Below, one piece after another: positions 28,997 to 38,571 of a stretch of 64,000 nt of DNA. The stretch comes from an uncultured Rhodospirillaceae bacterium (GTDB lineage: Bacteria > Pseudomonadota > Alphaproteobacteria > Rhodospirillales > Rhodospirillaceae). Below the pieces are notes generated by a model. The model saw only the letters and a program-made list of their open reading frames with translations, ran no database searches and was not told the DNA's origin. The stretch lies in contig CALSLN010000014.1 of NCBI GenBank assembly GCA_943787205.1, forward strand, positions 1 through 64,000, given 5' to 3'. The translations under genes and the position numbers were made by a program. How positions within the stretch are numbered: position 1 is the stretch's first letter; the number at the start of each line of letters is the position of its first letter.

Positions 28997-29917
28997 ATGG
29001 AATTTCGTCAGGTTCGCCACTTTCTGGGGGTCGTCGATAAGGGGAGCTTTTCCGGGGCCGCCACTGCCCTGGGGCTTACTCAACAGACGCTAAGCAAAAG
29101 CATTGCTAATCTTGAGGATCAATTGGGTGTCCGGCTGTTTGACCGAGACACGCGAAACTGTGACCTCACGAGCCATGGGGAACTGTTGCTACAGTACGCC
29201 AAGAACATTGATGCTGAGGAGAGACAATTCCAGCGTCACCTAGATGACGTTATCGGAGTTCGATCCGGCCATTTGAGAATTGGCGCTGGCCCAACTCCAG
29301 GGGTGCATATCATCCCAGAAGCTGTGACTCGTTTGAAAGAAAAACGTAAGAATTTGAGAGTCACTGTGATTGAGGGGATGGCAGTAAACCTTTTACCCAG
29401 GCTACTAAGGGGAGAACTCGACATCGTTGTTGGCGTCATCCCAAACCCAATCGAAGACACATTGGTTCACACAGAATTCCTATATGATGAGAACTTATGT
29501 TTGCTTGCGTCTGCGCAACATCCATTGGGGTCTAAGAAAAAAGTAACTCTAAAAGAGACCCTAGACTTTCCCTGGCTCGTGGGCTGGACGGCAGGTGGAA
29601 TTGATCAGGCGGTTAGTGACTCGTTTGAAGAGTATGGGCTGTCACCACCATTGCCAAAAATCGAAACTGATTCATTCACCTGCGTGCGCTCTATGTTGAA
29701 GACAACAAACTATCTAGCGATTCTTCCGGAGCGACTCTTTGAGATGGAGGTTCAGTCAGGGGTGTTAAAAGCGCTCCCTCTCAAAGCCAAGCTACAACGC
29801 TGGAAGCGACCGATGGCGATCTGTTACCGGCGCAACAGCACAAGATCACCAGCAGCTATGGCCTGTATTGAGGAAATTGAGCGCGTGACAAAAGACCTAG
29901 TTTCCGACGACGAATAA
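28997..29917 (+). CDS. LysR-family transcriptional regulator
   Basis: An intact 306-residue LysR protein. The winged helix-turn-helix is at residues 1-60 (SFSGAATALGLTQQTLSKSI, LEDQLGVRLFDRDTR) and the effector-binding domain at about 90-300. It is transcribed away from the flavoprotein operon with a 113-bp shared promoter region, the classical arrangement for a LysR regulator of the adjacent genes. The ligand is unknown but should be a substrate or product of this operon. Confidence 0.9.
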   Translation: MEFRQVRHFLGVVDKGSFSGAATALGLTQQTLSKSIANLEDQLGVRLFDRDTRNCDLTSHGELLLQYAKNIDAEERQFQRHLDDVIGVRSGHLRIGAGPTPGVHIIPEAVTRLKEKRKNLRVTVIEGMAVNLLPRLLRGELDIVVGVIPNPIEDTLVHTEFLYDENLCLLASAQHPLGSKKKVTLKETLDFPWLVGWTAGGIDQAVSDSFEEYGLSPPLPKIETDSFTCVRSMLKTTNYLAILPERLFEMEVQSGVLKALPLKAKLQRWKRPMAICYRRNSTRSPAAMACIEEIERVTKDLVSDDE

Positions 29918-30261
29918 CCTTTAGGCTAGAGTCGAACTTTTGCAAGACTGAGGCCGAGTGGGGATGTCACGTGGGGTTTTGCTGTGTTCCATAAGCGCGT
30001 GACAGTTGGGCAAGCGCTGGGCGAGTAGCGAAACTTATGAAGCCATCAATATTAGACCGAGTTTCGAATAAAAATATTGCAGGAGATAACCTAAGAAAAC
30101 GCGCTTTTTCTTAGGTTATCGCTAAGAGCCGCAGTAACACTGCGCTTTTTGACTAGCGTGTAAATCGCGGTTTCTAGAAACCTAACAAAATGTTTGAAAT
30201 CAATTGATCAAGTTAGGTTTTGAAGACGTTTTGGCTGCAACATACGGTCTGAACTAACAGC
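29918..30261. other. Intergenic region with hairpin
   Basis: No gene seen. It contains the long inverted repeat at 30085-30120 and a weaker one near 30178-30222 (CCTAAC … GTTAGG). The region separates the LysR gene from an unrelated minus-strand gene. Confidence 0.5.
30085..30120. terminator. Perfect 15-bp inverted repeat, probable bidirectional terminator
   Basis: GATAACCTAAGAAAA is repeated inverted after a six-base CGCGCT loop. A-rich and T-rich parts at the stem centre mean it is not a textbook GC-rich terminator. It sits between the LysR stop and the opposing gene end, the usual place for a two-way terminator. Confidence 0.5.
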
Positions 30262-30795
30262 TTACTCGCATTCGAATTTCGTCCCCACTTCCCCGTCATC
30301 AAGATTCTCAAATGATGCCTTTACAGTGACACTTCCACTGGTGCTATCGCTGTACAGTCGCGACAGAGCAGCCGCAGCCATTTCATTCTCTGTTTGTTTA
30401 AACGCCTGCTCAGCACTCACAGCAGATATGTCTAATTCTGCCTTATACTGGTACGTGAAGCTCATTAGCTCTTCATTTGCGTTCGCAGCTCCATCCTCAT
30501 TCAAAATATCAAAGTCATCTACGCTTACTGAAACGTTGCGTGCTACTCTATTAGCGTTGTTGCCAATTTCGCGCGCTCTAGAAGTAACATGCTTAGCAAC
30601 GCATTTGGGTGCAGCCTTATCTAGTTCACTTGCCACCCAGGCAAAGTACGCCGCCTCATCCGTCTCCCTCAAAGCAGTATTAGAAATATTTTCCGATTCT
30701 TCCATGTAGTCGGTGATCCAAAAGAAGCCGCCGATAGCTGCCGCAGCAACGATCCAGGTCTTTAAACTACTGCTCTTTTGCTCGTCATCTTCCAT
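30262..30795 (-). CDS. Single-span membrane protein of unknown function
   Basis: An intact 177-residue protein. After a short charged N-terminus (MEDDEQKSSSLK) comes one transmembrane helix (TWIVAAAAIGGFFWITDYME), then a periplasmic-type domain with repeated alternating strands, including SVSVDDFDILNEDGAANANE and TSGSVTVKASFENLDDGEVG. Not recognised. Cysteines are few (CVAKH and a terminal CE). It precedes another unknown secreted protein in the accessory region near a recombinase. Confidence 0.6.
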   Translation of the reverse strand: MEDDEQKSSSLKTWIVAAAAIGGFFWITDYMEESENISNTALRETDEAAYFAWVASELDKAAPKCVAKHVTSRAREIGNNANRVARNVSVSVDDFDILNEDGAANANEELMSFTYQYKAELDISAVSAEQAFKQTENEMAAAALSRLYSDSTSGSVTVKASFENLDDGEVGTKFECE

Positions 30796-30853
30796 AATAC
30801 CCCTTCCTAATTTGCGTCTGCAATTTCGTTTTGTTCAGCTTCAAAATTATTGA

Positions 30854-31816
30854 TCACCAAAAGTCCAAGCCCCGAGGCAAACCTATTGAGCAGCCGTATT
30901 CGAGCCGGTGGAACAACTCAGAGCCATCTAGCAATGCGGCTATCGGACTTGAGGTGTACGAGCACTGTTTGTTGACGCAGTTGGGTCGCGCTTGCCACTC
31001 ACAACCAAAGTCGCCACAAAAATCAGCGAAGATTCTTTCGACCTGATCAATGCGCTGCTTGCCAAGCTTCAGCCGCATCAAGCACTGGCTTTTCGTTTGC
31101 TCAAAGCCTTGCGATTGCGTTTTCTTTAAAGTCCACTCGATGTCTTTTTTCGTCCAGCACGCCGCTTGTTTTATGTGTCGGTGAAAGAGCTCTTTATCGA
31201 GGGAACTCATACGACGCTTAACCCAGTGGTCTGCAATGGGGCTAAATGTTTGAGAGCCATATATGTCTATGTCGTTCCAGGCATCGACACAGATAGAACG
31301 TGTCTTTGCTAGTGCATCAGCGCCCGTTGCACCTTTTCTGGGTATACGTGGTAAATTTTGGAGAATTGTATCTAGTTCAGCCTGTTGTCGCCGAACTGGT
31401 TGAGAAGCGCGCTCAATGGCATTGGCATCCCGCGCTTCAATAGCGCTCCTAAGACGCGCCATCGATTCCAAAAGACGGTTCACTTTGTCATGCGTAGGTG
31501 CCCTTAAATATTTGGTCGTGAGAATAGTATTGTAAGAAGAGTTGTAGAGCTGGATTGCTGCGGAGTCAGCGAACGCAGGTCTTTGCTGACGCTGCTCATT
31601 TGGCTGCTCTAGAAAACCACCGAGTAAGCCAAGCCCTTCCAGTAGGAGAAGTCGATCCGTGTTTTGGGCACGGACACCTGTTGTAGAAACGACAGACAGA
31701 AAGCATACAGATACAAACAGGGCAGCCTTGCCACCTGATCGCCGCCACTGAGACAATAGTCTCGTTGGGTTTTCACCAGTCATGAGACCCACGCTATAGT
31801 CACATGTGGACGACAT
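30854..31816 (-). CDS. Secreted protein of unknown function
   Basis: An intact 320-residue protein with a signal peptide around residues 28-50 (AALFVSVCFLSVVSTTGVRA). The mature part is helical and arginine-rich in the middle (RSAIEARDANAIERASQPVR) and ends in a cysteine-bearing segment (DFCGDFGCEWQARPNCVNKQ) that could form disulphides. No family recognised. It is co-oriented with the response regulator gene 56 bases upstream. Confidence 0.6.
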   Translation of the reverse strand: MSSTCDYSVGLMTGENPTRLLSQWRRSGGKAALFVSVCFLSVVSTTGVRAQNTDRLLLLEGLGLLGGFLEQPNEQRQQRPAFADSAAIQLYNSSYNTILTTKYLRAPTHDKVNRLLESMARLRSAIEARDANAIERASQPVRRQQAELDTILQNLPRIPRKGATGADALAKTRSICVDAWNDIDIYGSQTFSPIADHWVKRRMSSLDKELFHRHIKQAACWTKKDIEWTLKKTQSQGFEQTKSQCLMRLKLGKQRIDQVERIFADFCGDFGCEWQARPNCVNKQCSYTSSPIAALLDGSELFHRLEYGCSIGLPRGLDFW

Positions 31817-31872
31817 GTACCGATGCGGACACTTAGATAACTACTTATGACGTACGCTTTTTGCGTAGCGTA

Positions 31873-32466
31873 TTACCTCCTAAATAGAAGTATGAGTTCA
31901 GCCACACTCGACACCTCTAGCTTCTTAAAGATATGCCGCCTGTGAACTTCAACAGTCCGGTGACTAATCTTGAGAGTTCGCGCCACTTGTTTACTCGTCG
32001 CGCCGCGTAGCAGCTCATTAAGAACGCCTTTCTCCCGATTGGTTAGCAGCTTGGTGAGGTCGGCCTTAAGAATGTTGGCAAACGAGGCATCCCGAGCCTT
32101 CGGCTGAATGGCAGACAGCACCGGTTCAATTGAGAAGGGTTTTTCCAAAAAGTCAGCCGCCCCAGCTTTTATGGATTTTACTGCTAGTGAGATCGTGGGA
32201 TTGAGTGCCATAGCAAATACGGCGACTGCCGATGACTTTTCTATAGTGAGCCGGATGACATCAAGCCCGCTTATGCCGGACAAAGAGAGATCGATAAGGG
32301 CGACGTGGCGGGCTTTGAAGAGGTCGCTCTCAATGTATTGCTTACCATCAGAAAAGTGCTGGGCGTGAATGGAGAATGAGAAGAGAAGGTCGTGGAGAAG
32401 ATTCGCTAGGTCTTTATCCTCATCAACGATGGCAACCCATTCCGTCAAAAGTTCGTTCTCTCCCAT
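31873..32466 (-). CDS. FixJ/NarL-type response regulator
   Basis: An intact 197-residue two-domain regulator. The receiver has the acidic pair VDEDK near the N-terminus, phospho-acceptor context ALIDLSLSGISGLD and the lysine in LEKPF. The C-terminal LuxR helix-turn-helix is LTNREKGVLNELLRGATSKQ with ISHRTVEVHRRHIFKKL. No histidine kinase is nearby, so the partner is elsewhere. Its target genes cannot be told from this sequence. Confidence 0.85.
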   Translation of the reverse strand: MGENELLTEWVAIVDEDKDLANLLHDLLFSFSIHAQHFSDGKQYIESDLFKARHVALIDLSLSGISGLDVIRLTIEKSSAVAVFAMALNPTISLAVKSIKAGAADFLEKPFSIEPVLSAIQPKARDASFANILKADLTKLLTNREKGVLNELLRGATSKQVARTLKISHRTVEVHRRHIFKKLEVSSVAELILLFRR

Positions 32467-32748
32467 AGTCCAAACGCTAACGGCCTAATGGGGCACGACA
32501 TATAAGGCTTTCTACTTAAGTCGTTACTTATGAAAACACCCTCCAGCCTAAGTCTTTTTACTTATTAAGTTTCAATGTCTGTTCGTTGAACTCTGCTAAT
32601 CGCATAGCGCCGTTTGATTCAGCCGTCTACCAAAGACCGCAACGAGGCACCAAAAAGATTTGAAGAGAACTCTAGTCTTTGGTCGCTCTTTGAGTCAGAC
32701 GGCAACACAATCGAAATGTAAGAAAAACTAGACATTGTGAGGTTCTCG

Positions 32749-33318
32749 ATGAAGCAAGCGAAGGTGTTATCCAAAGAAGAGTTAAAAAGAGTGCTAGCGG
32801 TCATTGCACATGGACGACATGCAGCAAGAAACCGCATGGCGCTTATGCTGAGCTATTATGCGGGACTTAGGGTTGGGGAAATCGCCAGCCTAACGTGGTC
32901 CCAGGTTGTCGATGAAGCCGGAAGGGTAAAAGAGGAAATTCGGCTCGATAAAACCCAGACCAAGGGCGGTCAGTTTAGGACCATTTTTATCAACGCCAAG
33001 CTCAAGAGAGAGATACGAGAGTTTCAATCCACTTTTGAAGCAACACCTATGTTGGATGGCCCACTTATAAAAACGCAGAAGAGATCATTCTTTAGCGCAA
33101 ATACACTTTGTCAGATGTTCGGGGAATTGTATGCATTGGCGGGTATAGACGGAGCCACATCGCATAGTGGGCGACGCTGGTTCATTACTAAGCTTGCTCA
33201 CGCTGGTGTTTCAGCGAAGGTGATCATGACGCTCGTTGGCCATAAACACCTAAGCACCACGCAACGATACATCGACGTCAACGATGAGATGATGCGAACG
33301 GCTGTGGAAGTGCTGTAA
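32749..33318 (+). CDS. Tyrosine recombinase/integrase, catalytic domain only
   Basis: A 189-residue protein if started at ATG 32749, which has GAGG seven bases upstream. The catalytic set is visible: Arg in YAGLRVGEIASL, the lysine strand KTQTKGG, His-X-X-Arg in HSGRRW, His in GHKHLSTT, and Tyr in TQRYIDV. The N-terminal core-binding domain of most phage integrases is missing, so it may be a short integron/ICE-type recombinase or a truncated one. It suggests that the metal-resistance genes to the right arrived by integration, though attachment sites could not be shown. Confidence 0.82.
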   Translation: MKQAKVLSKEELKRVLAVIAHGRHAARNRMALMLSYYAGLRVGEIASLTWSQVVDEAGRVKEEIRLDKTQTKGGQFRTIFINAKLKREIREFQSTFEATPMLDGPLIKTQKRSFFSANTLCQMFGELYALAGIDGATSHSGRRWFITKLAHAGVSAKVIMTLVGHKHLSTTQRYIDVNDEMMRTAVEVL

Positions 33319-33651
33319 CCGTTAACATGCTTTGGCATTCACAATAGGCATCTGCAAGTTCGAGTTCTACCGGCGCAAGCTGGATCAAGCCGGTGCAGTC
33401 ATCGCCTCCACTACGCAAGAGATACCGCAACAGCAGGCCATTTAGTACAAGTATAGTTCACACCATGTTGACCCGTACGACCTACATGGAATTCTATCAC
33501 TTCAACAAAAAGAACAGGTGTACGAGAAAGCAAAAAGACAAGCCCGAGTCGATTGCCTTTGAGTCCCCGGTGATCAATGCACCGGAGAACTTCAAAAGCA
33601 AACAAGCCCATCTCAAGGCCCGGCGCCCATCGTCCAAGCCGTCGCGACAAA
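33319..33651. other. Interval between recombinase and cusA
   Basis: No supported gene. A 103-codon plus-strand frame crosses into cusA but looks like a chance reading. The segment lies downstream of both converging genes. Confidence 0.5.
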
Positions 33652-36600
33652 TTATTCGCGAACGACTGACACACGCTTCCACACCACATAAACTGCGGGA
33701 ATAACGATCAGGGTAAGCACCAGAGCGCTGGTCATACCACCGACCATGGGAGCAGCGATTCGGCGCATGACTTCTGAACCCGTGCCTTCGCCCATCATGA
33801 CGGTGATGAGGCCTACAATGATGGTGGCCACGGTCATCATGATGGGGCGCACACGGAGCAATGCCCCATTTGTCACCGCATCATCTAAATCTTCGAGGGT
33901 CAGCACTCTGTTTTCAGCGGCAACTTTTTCCTGCTGCGTTTGAAGGGCACGGTCCAGATAGGTCAGCATGAGAACGCCGGTTTCAACTGCGACACCGGCA
34001 AGTGCAATAAACCCTACACCGACGGCGACGGACAAGTTGTAGTCCAGGACATGTAACAGCCATACACCACCGACAAGAGCCAGGGGAACGGTGCCGACGA
34101 TGATGGCCACCTCAGCCGTGCTTCGGAAGTTCAGATAGAGCAAAACCAGAATGACGATGAGGACGACGGGAATGACGACCATGAGCCGTGCTTTCGCCCG
34201 CTCTATGTATTCGTATTGTCCAGACCACGTCAGAGCATAGCGAGGCGGCAAATCAATCTGTCTGGATACTGCCTGTTGGGCGTCATTCACAACAGAGACG
34301 ACATCGCGGTCCGCCACATCGATATAGACCCAGCCGTTTGGGCGGGCGTTTTCAGAGCGGATTAGACCAGGGCCATCGTTGATGCTGATGGATGCCACCT
34401 GCCCCAAAGGAACTTGCGCGCCTGTAGGTGAAATCAATGGAAGCTGACGCAAATCCTCCAGAGAGTCGCGCAGCTCACGGGGATATCGTAAGTTGATGGG
34501 GTACCGTTCAAGCCCTTCAACGCTGTCCGCTATGTTCACGCCGCCGACAGCCGCAGCGATCATGAGCTGTACATCGGCGATGTTGAGACCAAACCGTGCT
34601 GCGGCCCGGCGGTCGATATCCACGTCGATGAATCGTCCAGCCGTTGGACGCTCGGCAAATACTGAGGATACGCCGGGAACGGACGCCAGCGCCCGCTCGA
34701 TTTGCCCACCGATGTTGTTTATGACATTTAGGTCCGGTCCGGAAATTTTGATGCCGACCGGGGTTTTAATGCCAGTGGCCAACATATCCGTTCGATTCTT
34801 AATTGGCATGGTCCAAACGTTAGTCAGGCCGGGTACTTGAACAATGGTATCCAATTCATCCCGGAGACGTTGCATGGTCATGCCAGGTCGCCATTGGTCT
34901 CTGGGTTTTAAGCGAATGACCGTTTCGATCATGGTCAAGGGAGCCGGGTCTGTCGCCGTATCGGCCCGCCCGGCCTTGCCGTGAACAGAAGCCACTTCGG
35001 GTACGATTTTAATCAGCCTGTCGGTCTGCTGTAAAACCTCGGTAATTTTGCCAATAGACACGCCGGGGAAGGCGCTAGGCATGTACAGCAGGTCGCCTTC
35101 GTCCAACTCCGGCATAAATTCGCCGCCAAGTTTGGACAGCGGATAAATCGTACTCAGCGTAACCAAAACAGCAAGGACAATCACGACCAACGGTGCTTTT
35201 ACCACCGCTTTAATAAACGGACGATACATCCAAATCAGCAGCCGGTTGAGCGGATTGCGTTGTTCTTTGACGATGCGGCCCCGGATAAAATATCCCATGA
35301 GGACAGGCACCAGCGTCACCGCAAGAATAGCGGATGCGGCCATGGCATACGTTTTCGTGAAGGCCAATGGTTTGAACAAACGGCCTTCTTGCGCCTGCAA
35401 AGCAAATACCGGAATGAAACTTAAGGTAATGATGAGGATGGAGAAAAATAGCGCGGGACCAACTTCCTGCGCGGCATCCACGACTATCTCCCAACGGTCC
35501 CGTTCCTTGTTGGAGTCCTTCTCTAAATGCTTGTGGACATTCTCAACCATTACAACTGCTCCATCGACCATGGCGCCGACGGCAATGGCGATACCGCCGA
35601 GAGACATGACGTTGGCATTAATGCCCTGAGTTTGCATGACGGCGAAGGCCATCAACACTCCTATTGGCAGCGACACTATGATCACGAGAGACGACCTGAG
35701 GTGAAATAAAAATGCAGCGCAAATGAGCGCTACGACAATCATCTCCTCGGTGAGCTTGCGCGTCAGGTTGTCGGCTGCCGCCTGAATCAGGGTTGAGCGG
35801 TCGTAGGTTTCGACAATCTCCACGCCTGGAGGCAATCCGGCACGCAGCTCGTTCAGCTTGACTTTGACTCGCTCGATGGTGGCCAGGGCGTTTTCACCCC
35901 AGCGCATCACAATCACACCTCCTGCGACTTCACCTTCGCCGTTGAGGTCGCTGACACCACGGCGCATTTGTGGGCCGAATTGAATGTCAGCAATTTCGTC
36001 CAGTGTTATCGGCGTACCGTTTGGACCAACACCGACCGGAACATCGCGCAAGGATTCAAGAGTGCTGACGTAACCGGAAGACCGAACCATGTACTCAGCC
36101 TCGGCCATTTCGATGACGGACCCGCCCACTTCCTGGTTGCCACGCACAATGGCGGCTTTGATCCCGGCCAGATGCAAGCCAAACGCTCGTAGCCGATTAG
36201 GATCAACAACCACCTGATATTGGCGGACCATGCCGCCAATGGTGGCAACCTCCGACACACCAGGAACGGTCTGAAGTTCAAATTTCAAAAACCAATCCTG
36301 GATAGACCGGAGCTGCGCCAAGTCGTGTTGCCCCGAGCGATCCACCAAGGCGTATTGATAAACCCAGCCAACACCCGTCGCATCAGGGCCGAGGGCAGGT
36401 TTCGCGCTGGCGGGCAAGCGGGAAGCGGCCTGGCTGAGGTATTCCAACACCCGCGCCCGCGCCCAATACAGATCAGTCCCGTCTTCAAAAATCACGTAGA
36501 CGTAGGAATCACCAAAAAAGGAATAGCCCCGTACGGCAACGGCTTTCGGCACTGCCAGCATGGCCGTCGTCAAGGGATAGGTAACCTGATCTTCCACAAC

Positions 36601-36777
36601 CTGTGGGGCCTGACCGGCATATCCAGTTTTGATAATGACCTGCACATCAGACAGGTCGGGAATAGCATCAATCGGAATTCGTTGGACGGCATACACTCCC
36701 CAGCCGGTCATCACGGCCGCCAAAAGAATAACGACAAAGCGATTCTCAACCGACCACCTAATAAGCCTCTTAATCAT
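33652..36777 (-). CDS. cusA: Heavy-metal RND efflux pump, CusA type (Cu+/Ag+)
   Basis: An intact 1041-residue inner-membrane pump of the HME-RND class. It has 12 predicted helices in the RND layout and the CusA-like stretch WVYQYALVDRSGQHDLAQLR. The three methionines that bind Cu(I)/Ag(I) in E. coli CusA have matching contexts: LYMPSAFPG, PLTMIETVIRL and DMLATGIK. The relay-helix acidic motif is GAMVDGAVVMVEN. Its start overlaps the end of the membrane-fusion gene by four bases, so the two are co-translated. No outer-membrane partner is adjacent; the CzcC-like protein at 40862 could serve both pumps. Confidence 0.92.
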   Translation of the reverse strand: MIKRLIRWSVENRFVVILLAAVMTGWGVYAVQRIPIDAIPDLSDVQVIIKTGYAGQAPQVVEDQVTYPLTTAMLAVPKAVAVRGYSFFGDSYVYVIFEDGTDLYWARARVLEYLSQAASRLPASAKPALGPDATGVGWVYQYALVDRSGQHDLAQLRSIQDWFLKFELQTVPGVSEVATIGGMVRQYQVVVDPNRLRAFGLHLAGIKAAIVRGNQEVGGSVIEMAEAEYMVRSSGYVSTLESLRDVPVGVGPNGTPITLDEIADIQFGPQMRRGVSDLNGEGEVAGGVIVMRWGENALATIERVKVKLNELRAGLPPGVEIVETYDRSTLIQAAADNLTRKLTEEMIVVALICAAFLFHLRSSLVIIVSLPIGVLMAFAVMQTQGINANVMSLGGIAIAVGAMVDGAVVMVENVHKHLEKDSNKERDRWEIVVDAAQEVGPALFFSILIITLSFIPVFALQAQEGRLFKPLAFTKTYAMAASAILAVTLVPVLMGYFIRGRIVKEQRNPLNRLLIWMYRPFIKAVVKAPLVVIVLAVLVTLSTIYPLSKLGGEFMPELDEGDLLYMPSAFPGVSIGKITEVLQQTDRLIKIVPEVASVHGKAGRADTATDPAPLTMIETVIRLKPRDQWRPGMTMQRLRDELDTIVQVPGLTNVWTMPIKNRTDMLATGIKTPVGIKISGPDLNVINNIGGQIERALASVPGVSSVFAERPTAGRFIDVDIDRRAAARFGLNIADVQLMIAAAVGGVNIADSVEGLERYPINLRYPRELRDSLEDLRQLPLISPTGAQVPLGQVASISINDGPGLIRSENARPNGWVYIDVADRDVVSVVNDAQQAVSRQIDLPPRYALTWSGQYEYIERAKARLMVVIPVVLIVILVLLYLNFRSTAEVAIIVGTVPLALVGGVWLLHVLDYNLSVAVGVGFIALAGVAVETGVLMLTYLDRALQTQQEKVAAENRVLTLEDLDDAVTNGALLRVRPIMMTVATIIVGLITVMMGEGTGSEVMRRIAAPMVGGMTSALVLTLIVIPAVYVVWKRVSVVRE

Positions 36778-38045
36778 GGCAACGCCCCCATGCTTGAGGA
36801 GCCCATGTCTGAGGAGCCCATGCCGTTGTCTTCTAATCGTTCAACTGACGCAGAAAAGTTGCTTTCAGAATCGATAAGAAATTGGCCGGACACGACCACC
36901 TGATCGGACAAGGCTAACCCTTGGCGAATTTCCACATAGCCATCATTTTCAAGGCCTGAGCGAACCTCAACCGACTTGAATCGGCCATCGCCCAGGGCAA
37001 CTACCACCCGCTCGGACACACCCGTTCGGATGAGGGCTTCCACGGGAACCACCAGCGTGTCCGGGACGGCGTCCGTATGGATTTGCACATTGGCAAACAT
37101 GTTGGGCTTCAGGACCCCGTCCGGATTGTCAAACTTGAGACGCGCTGTAAGAGTGCGGGTCATAGAGTCCACAGTCGGGTAGATGTAATCGACCACACCG
37201 GTGCGCGTGAAATCAGGCAGGTAGGTCATGTTGAGTGTGACGTCCTGCCCTGGCTTGACCCAAGAAGCCTGATCTTCAAACACGTCTGCCAGCACCCAGA
37301 TGGATGACAAATCCGCGATGACCATGGTTGTCATGGCAGGTTTGACGAACATCCCTTCGCCGACATTCTGTGACAGCACGACACCGCTGATGGGCGAGAG
37401 AACGGCAGTCCGGCGCTGCACGGGAGCGCCATTGCGCAAGGCTTCGATCTCGCGATTCGGCACGTCGAGCAATGCGAGGCGGCCCAATGTGATGTCCAGC
37501 ATATCTTGCTCACCGCGTTGCAAGAATTGGGTAAATTCACCTTGTGCCACGTGGATATCAGGCGCGTACATTTCAAACAGCGTCTGGCCTTTGGTGACAG
37601 ATTCGCCAACAGCTTTGACCGGCAACCGTTCAATCCAGCCTTCCGCCCGCACGTGCACATGGCTGATCAAGTCGTCATCGGCGGCGACATAGCCCACCGT
37701 TCTGATTGAACGTTCCAGATCGCGCAGTTCTACTAAGGCGGTGCGAATGCCGAGGCTTTGCGTCATTGCCGGTGAGACGGTGACGGTGTTAGCGCTATCA
37801 CCTCCCATGGCGGTCTCGCTGTCTTCATAAACTGGAACAAGGTCCATCCCCATGGGTGACTTTCCAGGACTAGGCCGCCTGAAATTGGGGTCCATGGGCG
37901 CGACCCAGTATAAAATGCGCGGCTCTTCGGTCGCTGCAATGTCAGGGGCTGATGTGTGGCTGCCGAATATAAGGAAGACAGCAGCCGAAAGGCCGATTCC
38001 AATAGCAAATGCCGCGAAGGCGTAAGTCAGTGTTTTGGTCGTCAT
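36774..38045 (-). CDS. cusB: Periplasmic membrane-fusion protein, CusB type
   Basis: An intact 423-residue protein. A signal-anchor segment (residues 5-30) is followed by a heavy-metal-binding domain of the type found in CusB (YWVAPMDPNFRRPSPGKSPM, then MDLVPVYED). The lipoyl and alpha-hairpin parts (VTKGQTLFEMYAPDI) and a beta-barrel domain (VKPGQDVTLNMTYLP) follow. The C-terminus is methionine-rich (GMGSSDMGSSSMG), possibly an extra metal-binding tail. It joins CusA to an outer-membrane channel and passes Cu/Ag to it. Confidence 0.9.
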   Translation of the reverse strand: MTTKTLTYAFAAFAIGIGLSAAVFLIFGSHTSAPDIAATEEPRILYWVAPMDPNFRRPSPGKSPMGMDLVPVYEDSETAMGGDSANTVTVSPAMTQSLGIRTALVELRDLERSIRTVGYVAADDDLISHVHVRAEGWIERLPVKAVGESVTKGQTLFEMYAPDIHVAQGEFTQFLQRGEQDMLDITLGRLALLDVPNREIEALRNGAPVQRRTAVLSPISGVVLSQNVGEGMFVKPAMTTMVIADLSSIWVLADVFEDQASWVKPGQDVTLNMTYLPDFTRTGVVDYIYPTVDSMTRTLTARLKFDNPDGVLKPNMFANVQIHTDAVPDTLVVPVEALIRTGVSERVVVALGDGRFKSVEVRSGLENDGYVEIRQGLALSDQVVVSGQFLIDSESNFSASVERLEDNGMGSSDMGSSSMGALP

Positions 38046-38187
38046 ATCCGCATCCTTATCGAGTGCAAACCCGAGTCACTATCCGGTGCAGGTCCATCAT
38101 TTGTGGATGGGCGCACCAATATTGGAGATGGAAGCAACAAACCTCGGTAAGCGAGGCATAATTGTCTCCAAGACTTGTAGTGCGGAT

Positions 38188-38571
38188 TTAGACTTTAGGA
38201 GGATGCCCGGGGGGCGTCAGGGTGCGACCGGTCAGGACTGTTTCCGACGCCATCACCTGGGAAATAAATCTGAATGCGTTGGTATCATTCAGTGCCGATG
38301 CATTGAGTTGCGCAGAGCTTGCAGACGAAAAACAGAACGCCACTGGACATTCGTGACACTCATTGGAACTGTCATCGGCAGCGGTGGCACTCCCCGACTC
38401 GTCCATGGCACAGTCACCGGCTGCCATCATGTCCATGGCCACTGGTTCAGGAATCATGCTGCATTGAGGCACAATGGGTTGGAATACGACGCAAAATGCC
38501 GCCACCATCACAAGTGTCGTGATAAAGCGTTTTCTGTGTATTCGTTTCACTGTCTCAGCCAAAACGCGCAT
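38188..38571 (-). CDS. Small Met/Cys-rich secreted protein of the cus locus
   Basis: A 127-residue protein with an N-terminal hydrophobic segment (FITTLVMVAAFCVVFQPIV) and a thiol/thioether-rich mature part: QCSMIPEPVAMDMMAAGDCA, then a CHECPVAFCF cluster. It lies upstream of cusBA in the same orientation, so copper or silver binding in the periplasm is inferred. Families such as DUF2946 have this general form, but the match is not certain. Confidence 0.6.
   Translation of the reverse strand: MRVLAETVKRIHRKRFITTLVMVAAFCVVFQPIVPQCSMIPEPVAMDMMAAGDCAMDESGSATAADDSSNECHECPVAFCFSSASSAQLNASALNDTNAFRFISQVMASETVLTGRTLTPPGHPPKV

Noticed and set aside
33393-33704. A 103-codon plus-strand frame between recombinase and cusA
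   Set aside because: It runs into the 3' end of cusA on the opposite strand, is low in recognisable structure and lacks a good start.
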